64,000 nucleotides of DNA from Lachnospiraceae bacterium (GTDB taxonomy: Bacteria; Bacillota; Clostridia; Lachnospirales; Lachnospiraceae). The position numbers and the translations under genes were made by a program. Within the stretch, counting starts at the first letter, position 1, and the number at the start of each line of letters is the position of its first letter. Below, one piece after another: positions 8,100-15,781 of the stretch. The notes below the pieces were generated by a model, which saw only the letters and a program-made list of their open reading frames with translations, did no database searches and was not told the origin of the DNA. Location of the stretch: positions 1-64,000 of the forward strand of contig CAJTDB010000021.1 of assembly GCA_910574965.1 (NCBI GenBank), read 5' to 3'.

Positions 8100-11000
8100 T
8101 TACCAGCAGCCACGAATATCCAGATAGTAGGTGTCCTTTTCCAGAGTACCGCCCAGATAATATTCTATCTGTTTATATGTTTTTTGATGATCAGATTCAA
8201 TCAAATCAATATTATGCTTGATCAAATTACCATAAGACGGAATATGTCTGAATATGGCATAAGCCTTTTGCAATTCCGCAAGTGCCTGAAGATTTTCCAG
8301 TTCCTTAATATGCCGAAGTGCAAGTATAAGATGTTCAAATCCTTTCAAACGGGGACGTTTATCTCGTAAAACATGGCAGTCACTCAAAAGATATAAATCA
8401 GCTTCCTCTTTGCGATTACAATAATATAAATATAACACTATCCCATATAGCATTTTTCGGTAATCGTTAAAAAACATATCTTTGATCTTTTCCAATGTAG
8501 ACGAAGCCTGAATTTCCTCTTGATACCTTTTGGATGATTCTTTACTTGTAATCATTTTCATATAGGAAATGTAAAAAGAGGACCACAAATAATACTTTTC
8601 AGAATCATCATTCAATGCTTCGTAATGCTCATGACATTTTTGCAATAATTGTAGCGCCTCATATGGTTTCTGTTGCATTAAGGTGAGACTATAACGTACC
8701 CTAAAAGACCATAAGCGGTTATTCATGTTATGATCAATCATCTGCTGTTCTGAACTCTGGAAAAAACTTTTGTTGTCCTTTTCTAACATTTCGGATTTAA
8801 TGATGCTTTGAATAACGCGTGCATTGTGGTAGCGGACAGAATCCTTTACGGTCTTTCCTTCCATAATACCATATTCCATCAAACGGCTTGTATCTTCCAA
8901 TAATTCTTTGCAAAGATTTAACGCCTTTTCGTATTTTAAAGATTCAAAGGTGCTGTTCGTTAGTTCCCACAATGCTGTATTATGGATAAGCTGTATCTGG
9001 GCCGTAGGATGATAGAATTTTTGGGTTTCGCTATATATCCGCTCAAACATTTTATATCCTGAAAAGTCTATGCTGCAGAACGCACAGGCATGTGCAAAAT
9101 GATGAAATAATGTAAAGTATGTTGTTTCATCCATCCGATTTTTATAAATAGAGGAGCCCTCTCTAAATACAGGTTCCAATGTGTAATATACCAATATATA
9201 ATTTTTTTGTTTATATTGCTCCTGGATTTTTTTCGATACAGATTGAATGTCTTGAAATTTACCATATTCCAATAATTGTATAAATGGGATTTCTGACAAC
9301 TGACTATATACATAATTCTTTCTGTAACATTTAGCATATAAATCATGATAAGGAATGACCCGTTTAGCTGTTGAATCCAACTTGATTAAATGACAGCATA
9401 ACAGTTTATGTTCCTCTTCTGTATCAGTTCGAGGCATTCCCGATGCATTCCAATACACATGGTTACAGAGCCAGGCAGCTTTTTCATCATTTTTGACAGC
9501 ACTATCAAATAGATGCTTAATATACAGATCCATCATATTATCAGCAAAGAAAAGATGGTATAAAATTTGAAAATCTTCAAAACTCTGTATTATTTGATTA
9601 TGTTCCCGCAAATATACAGAAAATAATAATAGTTCTATGATATTAGAAAATAACGGGTTTGCTTCCAAAAAGCCTTTTAGCTTTGTGTTATAATTTTGAG
9701 GGGATAACAAATTCAAACAATCATCCACGGTAATACGTAATTCTTTTTCCTGTACATTTGTTATTGCGCACAAATGTGAATATACGTCAGTATGCTGAAT
9801 CCACTGGCCTGAGAAAATGAATCGAAAAGGAGCTCCAAGCATAGATTGCTCTGCCGTTATTTTATAAAGAACATTTATCACAGTAGCAGATGCCTTATGT
9901 GCATTATCTACAACAATCTGACGCTGGTTAATATAGAGTCGTCTAGGAAATAATGTAATGCTTTCGGCAATATATTTTACAAATAGTTTGCTCAATTGTT
10001 CCATATCATCCCGGAATTTAATAATTTGAAGGTAAAATGGTGGTAAATAGTTGTTGCTTTGCACATTTTTAAGGTATTCTGCTGTTATGCCGTCTGATGA
10101 TAAATATGGAAAATAGATATAATTGATACAATCAACCAAATTTTGCAGATCCTGAGTATAGATGCCTGACATTTCGCAATAAAGGCAATAATAGCCGGAA
10201 TGATCTTTTGAACTAATATAGTTACTTAATACATAACTTTTTCCAACTCCGGAATGGCCATATAAGTAATAGAGATTTGTGCCTTTTGCCTTGCTGAAAA
10301 AGCCTTGTATATTCTGCTTCATATCCTCCTGGGATGCGATTTTATAATTTGCCAATGTCTGTTTATTGATGGCTACTTTACTTTCTGAAACTATATATAA
10401 TGATTCCAGCGTAAATGAGGGTTCAGGAAGAAGATTATGTTCTTGTTTTCTTTTTACACTGCTATACCCATAGTTTGATTTAAGCATAAAGTAAAATTGT
10501 ATATTGTTTATGCCCTTTTGAAGTGCAATCTTTTTTGGACTGATAAACTTGATTCCTTTCAGGTAAGGGTTTGACGCCAGCCTGACATTTTTAGCCTCTT
10601 TAGAAAAAACAGCAAAATCTGCCCGATAAATCTGCCCCAAATCAAGTACACATAAATTTTCACGGAAAGTATAATGAATATCCATTGCAGAGTAATATTT
10701 AATATTTTCAACCAGCATCAAATCATCCAGTTCAATAGACTCATGATGATAATTTGGGAAAAAATCTTGCAATATATCGAGATGTTGATATAGCCAGTAT
10801 TCTAAGGTATTACGGGTACAAAAATTGACTTCCTTGCAGACTGTAACGTCAGTGATTGCCTGCCGGATATCATTTATCGTCTGGCTTTGGATATTCATAT
10901 TTGTCACAAAAATAATTCGCCCGACATTGCCTTTTAAAATTGCACTGACCAATGTTGCATCCAAGCGATAACGCGGTAAAACTTTTTTGGATTCGCTGTA

Positions 11001-11222
11001 TTTTGCTTCCATCCACCACTCTTCACGGGCATTTGGTGACGGCTGATAACCGAGAATAATGGTGTATTCTTCTTTTTCTAAAACAGCATCCTTATTTCCA
11101 TCACGAGTATCCTTTGTATGCTCGAAATTTGAATCATACTCTGCTTGCACATATTTTACTGCCAGAGATTCAAAACCTTTATAACCGTTTTCTATGTTTG
11201 CCCAATCAATTTTATAGTTCAT
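8100..11222 (-). CDS. Mrr-like nuclease fused to a STAND-type P-loop NTPase with a helical-repeat C-terminus (Avs-like)
   Basis: A 1040-aa protein. Residues 1-150 look like a PD-(D/E)XK (Mrr-type) nuclease: Asp in DGNKDAVL (about 44) and E-x-K in WWMEAKYS (about 71-73). A beta-rich linker follows. Walker A LYGHSGVGKSYV (about 320-331) and a Walker B-like QIVVDNAH (about 433-440) mark the NTPase. From about 600 to the end the sequence is a run of amphipathic helix pairs like TPR sensors. Effector-STAND-repeat order is that of antiviral STAND (Avs) proteins, though this is shorter than most. It is convergent with zero gap to one glycosyltransferase and divergent from the other with start codons 13 bases apart. 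Confidence 0.65.
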   Translation of the reverse strand: MNYKIDWANIENGYKGFESLAVKYVQAEYDSNFEHTKDTRDGNKDAVLEKEEYTIILGYQPSPNAREEWWMEAKYSESKKVLPRYRLDATLVSAILKGNVGRIIFVTNMNIQSQTINDIRQAITDVTVCKEVNFCTRNTLEYWLYQHLDILQDFFPNYHHESIELDDLMLVENIKYYSAMDIHYTFRENLCVLDLGQIYRADFAVFSKEAKNVRLASNPYLKGIKFISPKKIALQKGINNIQFYFMLKSNYGYSSVKRKQEHNLLPEPSFTLESLYIVSESKVAINKQTLANYKIASQEDMKQNIQGFFSKAKGTNLYYLYGHSGVGKSYVLSNYISSKDHSGYYCLYCEMSGIYTQDLQNLVDCINYIYFPYLSSDGITAEYLKNVQSNNYLPPFYLQIIKFRDDMEQLSKLFVKYIAESITLFPRRLYINQRQIVVDNAHKASATVINVLYKITAEQSMLGAPFRFIFSGQWIQHTDVYSHLCAITNVQEKELRITVDDCLNLLSPQNYNTKLKGFLEANPLFSNIIELLLFSVYLREHNQIIQSFEDFQILYHLFFADNMMDLYIKHLFDSAVKNDEKAAWLCNHVYWNASGMPRTDTEEEHKLLCCHLIKLDSTAKRVIPYHDLYAKCYRKNYVYSQLSEIPFIQLLEYGKFQDIQSVSKKIQEQYKQKNYILVYYTLEPVFREGSSIYKNRMDETTYFTLFHHFAHACAFCSIDFSGYKMFERIYSETQKFYHPTAQIQLIHNTALWELTNSTFESLKYEKALNLCKELLEDTSRLMEYGIMEGKTVKDSVRYHNARVIQSIIKSEMLEKDNKSFFQSSEQQMIDHNMNNRLWSFRVRYSLTLMQQKPYEALQLLQKCHEHYEALNDDSEKYYLWSSFYISYMKMITSKESSKRYQEEIQASSTLEKIKDMFFNDYRKMLYGIVLYLYYCNRKEEADLYLLSDCHVLRDKRPRLKGFEHLILALRHIKELENLQALAELQKAYAIFRHIPSYGNLIKHNIDLIESDHQKTYKQIEYYLGGTLEKDTYYLDIRGCW

Positions 11223-11235
11223 GGAGGCCTCACTT

Positions 11236-12111
11236 ATGAATGATCAAATCAGTGTTATTATTCCAACGTATTGTCGTGCTGTCAGCACACTTCACACAGC
11301 AGTACAGAGTGTAAAAGAGCAGAGCGTTCCAGTCCTTGAGATTATTATTATTGATGATAATTATGATATATCGCTATCAAAAGATATCGTTTCCTATTGC
11401 CAGAAAAATGCCCTTGTTTATGCAGCATCTGAAAATGCAGGTGCCGCAGCAGCACGCAATATTGGGATAAATATTGCACAAGGTTCTTTCATTGCTTTTC
11501 TTGACGATGATGACACATGGCTTCCCAATAAACTTAGCATGCAAATGCCATTGTTCTCAGACTCCAGCGTAGGATTGGTATATAGTAGAGGCTACACTGT
11601 AAAAACGGATAACTATGGTAATATATTGAAAAAGCCTTATGCCACAGATAGCTATTTTAAGGAGATTGTCCGTTATAGAGATCTTCTGGAAAAAAACTAT
11701 ATAGGAACAACATCCCAACTCGTCACGAAAAAATCAGTTCTCCTACAAATAAATGGTTTTGATGAATCATTGCCTTCCCGTCAAGATTATGATTTATGCT
11801 TACGTATTGCGAAGCATTATCGGTGCCTAGGTGTGAATGAATATCTTTTTATTCATAATATACACAGTGAAAATCAGATTACCGCTAATGCATCTGTTAA
11901 TATGAAAGGGTATCAGATGTTATTCCGTAAGTATAAATCTGACATTTATCAAATAGCCGATGCCCCCAGGAAATGGTGCTATCGTATTACACACAATGCG
12001 TTATGCGGAAAAGATTATGCCGTATTTTTTAAATATCTCTTCTTGGCCATTCTATATAATCCTTTCAAAATAAAAGAAACAATTCAAAAATGTATTGCAC
12101 GTAATAATTAA
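11236..12111 (+). CDS. Family 2 glycosyltransferase
   Basis: A 291-aa GT-A glycosyltransferase: ISVIIPTYCRA at the N-terminus, IIIIDDNYD (about 32-40), GAAAARNIGINIAQG (about 69-83), the DxD-type AFLDDDDTW (about 87-95), then DYDLCLRIAKHY (about 185-196) with the acidic catalytic region common in GT2. I chose ATG 11236 because GGAGG lies 8 bases upstream; a start at 11221 would have no ribosome site. The SD overlaps the start codon of the divergent nuclease-NTPase. Unlike the first glycosyltransferase in the cassette, so not a simple duplication. Confidence 0.85.
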   Translation: MNDQISVIIPTYCRAVSTLHTAVQSVKEQSVPVLEIIIIDDNYDISLSKDIVSYCQKNALVYAASENAGAAAARNIGINIAQGSFIAFLDDDDTWLPNKLSMQMPLFSDSSVGLVYSRGYTVKTDNYGNILKKPYATDSYFKEIVRYRDLLEKNYIGTTSQLVTKKSVLLQINGFDESLPSRQDYDLCLRIAKHYRCLGVNEYLFIHNIHSENQITANASVNMKGYQMLFRKYKSDIYQIADAPRKWCYRITHNALCGKDYAVFFKYLFLAILYNPFKIKETIQKCIARNN

Positions 12112-12135
12112 TCTAAAAATAGCGACAGGGATTTT

Positions 12136-12161
12136 ATAAAGAATAATCAGGAATTATCCTT
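12136..12161 (-). repeat. Right 26-bp inverted repeat of the glycosyltransferase/STAND cassette
   Basis: Exact reverse complement of 7064-7089, starting 25 bp after the second glycosyltransferase stop codon. Beyond it begins the promoter region of the first transfer operon, so the repeat marks the edge between cargo and backbone. Confidence 0.8.
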
Positions 12162-12216
12162 TGTTCGTCTTTATTATATCCTCCCCCATCCCACATTTCA
12201 ACCAACATTTACCAAA

Positions 12217-12294
12217 TTGGCACAAAAAAGGCGTTATTTCCGCAAAAACTGGCACAGCATTGCGATTTACAGGGAAATTTCCCCATGCTATAAT
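12217..12294 (+). promoter_or_regulatory. Promoter P1 of the T4SS operon with tandem TTGGCACA sites and a palindromic spacer
   Basis: TTTACA (12266-12271), 17-base spacer, TATAAT (12289-12294). The spacer contains the palindrome GGGAAATTTCCC. Upstream are TTGGCACA (12217-12224) and CTGGCACAGCATTGCG (12249-12264), about three helical turns apart. A 25-bp stretch (12250-12274) is identical at promoter P2 (30077-30101). One regulator binding TGGCACA and one acting on the spacer palindrome are inferred. Confidence 0.75.
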
Positions 12295-12415
12295 GGTCAT
12301 GCTTAAAGCTGTACCCAAAAGCGGGTATCCATTTCACCCAGGGAAACATCTGTCAACTGCAGGTGTTCTTTTTTTACCCAAAATCTTTTCACCCATGCAG
12401 CACTGCATGGCAGGA

Positions 12416-12449
12416 GCCGGGAGCCTTTCAAAGGGGCTGCCGGCTTTTT
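12416..12449 (+). terminator. Terminator-like hairpin in the leader of the T4SS operon
   Basis: GCCGGGAGCC (12416-12425) pairs with GGCTGCCGGC (12435-12444) with one mismatch, followed by five T. It lies between P1 and the first gene, preceded by another hairpin around CATGCAG/CTGCATG. Transcripts would need to read through it to reach the transfer genes, so it is an attenuation or antitermination point. Confidence 0.65.
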
Positions 12450-12475
12450 CAATCCAACATACAGGAGGTAAATCA

Positions 12476-12868
12476 TTGAAAAACAAAGAAAATCGTAAGC
12501 CCACCGCAAAACCGGGGTCCAGAAAGAAATTCCGCATCCCCCGCCAGAAGCTCCTGACGGGAGCCGCCGCTTTCCTCTATTTCTTCGCCCTGTGCACAAA
12601 CCATGCCTATGCCACGGATATGTGGACCAAAGCGGATACCATTATGAAAGATGTCTACGGGAAAATCGTGGGTATCTCCACCATTGCCGCCATCGTGACC
12701 GCATCCGTCGCCCTGCTCCTGATGAATTTTTCCAAATCCGGGAAGACCGTGGATGAATCCCGCGCATGGCTCAAGCGCATCGCCATCTCCTGGGTTATCT
12801 TAAACGGGCTTGGCTTCATCCTCGCCTATGTCAGCCCGTTCTTTGCAGACGGCAAGTGGAACGGATGA
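12476..12868 (+). CDS. VirB2/TrbC-like conjugative pilin precursor
   Basis: A 130-aa protein. I chose TTG 12476, which has AGGAGG 8 bases upstream and follows the leader terminator. The N-terminus is very basic (KNKENRKPTAKPGSRKK), then a signal-type helix ends in HAYAT (about 42-46). The mature part has two hydrophobic helices (about 57-80 and 103-122) separated by a basic loop, the usual VirB2/TrbC layout. First gene of the operon that continues with VirB6- and VirB4-like proteins. Confidence 0.65.
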   Translation: MKNKENRKPTAKPGSRKKFRIPRQKLLTGAAAFLYFFALCTNHAYATDMWTKADTIMKDVYGKIVGISTIAAIVTASVALLLMNFSKSGKTVDESRAWLKRIAISWVILNGLGFILAYVSPFFADGKWNG

Positions 12869-12887
12869 CCGGAAGGAGGGATGAACC

Positions 12888-13598
12888 ATGGGAATTCTTG
12901 ACGGCATTGTGGAATGGATCGCTGAGCAGGTGATGAACGGGCTTGACCTGATCTCTGTCTCCGTGCTGGGCGCCCTGGGATGTGACATGGGCACCTTCCT
13001 GCGGTATTTCCCCGCAGCCAAGACCATGTACCATATCTTTGTGGCCACCGCCATCGGGCTTGTCCTCCTAAACTGGGTATGGCAGCTCTTCAAAAATTTC
13101 GGCGTCATCGCCGGCGTGGAAGCGGAGGATCCCATCAAGCTGAGCATCCGCTCCGTGCTTTTCATCGGCCTGATCTATTACTGTGACCAGATCACGGATA
13201 TGGTGCTCGCCATCGGAGGTACGCCTTACTCCTGGATCCTGTCCTCGGACCTGCCGCCCTTAAACTTTGCGGATTTTAATTCTGTCCTGCTGACGATCCT
13301 CGGCGTCTGCGCCAATGGCTCCGTGGCACTGATCGCACTCATCCTGATATTGATCCTTGCCTGGAATTACATCAAGCTGCTGTTTGAAGCAGCGGAAAGG
13401 TATATCCTGCTGGGCGTGATTATCTACACAGCGCCTATGGCCTTTGCCACCGGCTCCTCCCAGTCCACATCCAACATCTTCAAATCCTGGTGCCGGATGT
13501 TTGGCGGCCAGCTCTTTTTACTGGTCATGAATGCGTGGTGCCTGCGGCTGTTCACATCCATGGTGGGCACTTTCCTTTCCAACCCGCTGTCACTTTAG
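12888..13598 (+). CDS. VirB6/TrbL-like inner-membrane channel protein
   Basis: A 236-aa, strongly hydrophobic protein with about five to six transmembrane helices (around 45-68, 85-105, 130-165, 175-195 and 205-225). Position between the pilin-like gene and VirB4, SD GGAGGGATG and size fit the polytopic VirB6/TrbL component of Gram-positive conjugation systems. No enzymatic motif. Likely forms the membrane channel with the VirB4 ATPase. Confidence 0.65.
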   Translation: MGILDGIVEWIAEQVMNGLDLISVSVLGALGCDMGTFLRYFPAAKTMYHIFVATAIGLVLLNWVWQLFKNFGVIAGVEAEDPIKLSIRSVLFIGLIYYCDQITDMVLAIGGTPYSWILSSDLPPLNFADFNSVLLTILGVCANGSVALIALILILILAWNYIKLLFEAAERYILLGVIIYTAPMAFATGSSQSTSNIFKSWCRMFGGQLFLLVMNAWCLRLFTSMVGTFLSNPLSL

Positions 13599-13607
13599 GA
13601 GGTATCA

Positions 13608-14513
13608 ATGAAAAACTGGAAAAATAAATTTTTTGTCTGTACTGCAGCATCCATGCTGCTCCTCTCCCGCTCCATGACCGTCCTCGCCGTTTCTGAGGCA
13701 GACGTGGAGGCTGTAGGGAAGGAAACCGCTTCCGGGAACCTGCTCATCTGGTTTTTATGCGCCATCGCCTTTCTGAAGGTAAGCCAGAAGATCGACAGCT
13801 TCATGGGAAGCCTCGGCATCAACGTAGGGCATACGGGCGGTTCCATGCTCGCAGAAATGATGGTTGCAGCCAGAGGGATTACCACTGTTAAAAACATTTC
13901 CGGGGGCGGAAGTTTCCATGGAGGTTCCTTCCACGGGGGCGGAAGCACCAGCAGCATAAGCAATGCTTCCTTTTTATCCGGAGGCCTGGCTAGTGTTGTG
14001 GGGCGCCAGTTTGCCCAGAGCGCCATGCAGACCATGACCGGGCAGTCCAGCAATCCCATCAGCCGGCGGGCATTTGAATCCTCTGTCAAAAAGGGCGGCG
14101 ATTTTGCCAACAGCGTGACCGGGGCCGTTGCCCAGGGTAATATCAACTATACAGGCTCCATGACCGGGCGGCAGGCGGCCCAGGCACTGACCTCCTATAT
14201 GGGGCAGACCGGTATCCCGGACGCCCCCAGCTATTCCGGGGTAGAGATCGGGGGAGGGCGCATCATGGGCACGGAAACGTCCGTGGAGCATCCCAACGGG
14301 ACTGCCTTCGGCATGTACCATGCTGACCAGTACATGGCCCCGGAAGGCAGCTATGAGACCGTCACCATGGCGGATAATTCCACCTGGTACAGGCAGTATG
14401 CCACGGATACCGTGGAGCGCACGCCCTACATGACCGGGGAAGGAAAGATCGCCTACCATGAAAACCTTGTGCAGAAACTTCCAAACATGCCCAAAAGAAA
14501 GGATCGTGTATAA
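13608..14513 (+). CDS. Conjugation-module membrane/secreted protein of unknown function
   Basis: A 301-aa protein with an N-terminal signal-like helix (CTAASMLLLSRSMTVLAVS, residues 9-27) and a second hydrophobic stretch (LLIWFLCAIAFLKV, about 45-58). It continues with a Gly/Ser-rich segment containing GGGSFHGGSFHGGG (about 100-113) and a long hydrophilic tail. It starts 9 bases after the VirB6-like stop and abuts the hydrolase gene. It may extend the VirB6-like channel protein or act as a wall-spanning component; I do not recognise a family. Confidence 0.5.
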   Translation: MKNWKNKFFVCTAASMLLLSRSMTVLAVSEADVEAVGKETASGNLLIWFLCAIAFLKVSQKIDSFMGSLGINVGHTGGSMLAEMMVAARGITTVKNISGGGSFHGGSFHGGGSTSSISNASFLSGGLASVVGRQFAQSAMQTMTGQSSNPISRRAFESSVKKGGDFANSVTGAVAQGNINYTGSMTGRQAAQALTSYMGQTGIPDAPSYSGVEIGGGRIMGTETSVEHPNGTAFGMYHADQYMAPEGSYETVTMADNSTWYRQYATDTVERTPYMTGEGKIAYHENLVQKLPNMPKRKDRV

Positions 14514-15713
14514 ATGGCAGAAAACACTGGAAATAACAACAGCACCGCTGCAGATACCGTCTCTGCCGTGGTAAAAGGCGCAGGTGCTTCAAAGGCTGGG
14601 AAGGCGCTTCTTGGCAAGGCTGCCGGGCCATATGGGACACTGGCAGTCAGTGCGTGGGAAAACCGCAAAACCGTCTTTGCCATCCTCTGCGCCCTGCTGT
14701 TCCTTCTGATGCTCCCTGTCCTGTTCATCCTGATGCTGCCCTCCCTGATCTTCGGGAACGGCGGCCTTGATGATGTCCCGGAGAACGTCCTGAACGACAA
14801 TGAGGTCATCATGGAGAACATCGCGGAAGCGGAAACCAGCATAGAAGCCATCCTGCGGGAAAAGCATGATGCGGTGCTGGGCCGGATACAGGCCGAAGCA
14901 GATGCCCTTGGCTCTGACTGTGAATACAGCATCACAGATGAATTTGCAGACCAGATCATCTACGAAAGCGCCCTGATCATCTCCCAGTTCTGTGCATCCC
15001 AGGAAGACTTCCGGGAAGTGAAGCTTGCTGCCCTGGAGGGGATACTGCGGCGGAATACGGACGGCATCTTTTCCTATACCACAGAGGTCACCAGCCGGGA
15101 AGATGAGGATGAAGAGACAGGGGAAACCCATACCATTTACCATTATGAGTATACCGTCTCCTATGCCGGGGATGCCTATTTTTCCGGAAACGTATTCTTC
15201 CTGTCTGAAGAACAGGCAGAGACTGCCGCACAGTACGCATCCAACCTGCACCTGTTCCTCTTTGACACGGTTTACCATGTGGAAATCAACCCGGACCTGG
15301 TTCCCGGTGAGACCGGCAATGCTGCCGTGGACCTTGCCCTCACAAAGCTGGGGACACCCTACAGCCAGTCCAACCGGGACAAGGAGGGCTATTTTGACTG
15401 CAGTTCCTTCACCTACTGGGTTTACCGCCAGCTGGGAGTAACCCTTGCCTTTGACGGTTCCAATACGGCAGCCGCCCAGGGCAGGTACATTGCGGAAAAC
15501 AACCTGGCAGTCGCCTATGAATCCCTTGCCCCCGGAGACTTAATCTTTTACTCTTTCGGGGTAAACAAGCGTTACCTGAACATCGGGCATGTGGCAATCT
15601 ACGCCGGGGACGGCTATGTGGTGGATGCTTCCTCCAGTAAAAAGAAAGTCGTCTACCGTCCGATTTACAGCACCGGCAATATCGTCCTCTGCGGAAGGCC
15701 CTATGGCGGCTGA
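14514..15713 (+). CDS. NlpC/P60 cell-wall hydrolase of the transfer apparatus
   Basis: A 399-aa protein. Residues about 50-82 form one membrane helix (FAILCALLFLLMLPVLFIL), the middle is an alpha-rich stalk, and the last 120 residues are an NlpC/P60 peptidase. Cys is in FDCSSFTYW (about 297), His in NIGHVAIYAG (about 358), and the typical substrate-loop PGDLIFY precedes it. Conjugation systems of Gram-positives use such VirB1/CwlT-like enzymes to open peptidoglycan. No lysozyme-type second domain is present, unlike Tn916 CwlT. Start overlaps the end of the preceding gene. Confidence 0.8.
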   Translation: MAENTGNNNSTAADTVSAVVKGAGASKAGKALLGKAAGPYGTLAVSAWENRKTVFAILCALLFLLMLPVLFILMLPSLIFGNGGLDDVPENVLNDNEVIMENIAEAETSIEAILREKHDAVLGRIQAEADALGSDCEYSITDEFADQIIYESALIISQFCASQEDFREVKLAALEGILRRNTDGIFSYTTEVTSREDEDEETGETHTIYHYEYTVSYAGDAYFSGNVFFLSEEQAETAAQYASNLHLFLFDTVYHVEINPDLVPGETGNAAVDLALTKLGTPYSQSNRDKEGYFDCSSFTYWVYRQLGVTLAFDGSNTAAAQGRYIAENNLAVAYESLAPGDLIFYSFGVNKRYLNIGHVAIYAGDGYVVDASSSKKKVVYRPIYSTGNIVLCGRPYGG

Positions 15714-15781
15714 TCCTGCCGGGGAAACCGCCCATATATGCAGCCAGAAAAGCTGCCAAAATCTTAGGAGGTATATCAGAA

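Noticed and set aside
12250-12264. Sigma-54-like TGGCAC...TTGC at P1 (and at P2)
   Set aside because: Spacing between GG and GC is one base short, and a well-spaced sigma-A promoter lies immediately downstream.
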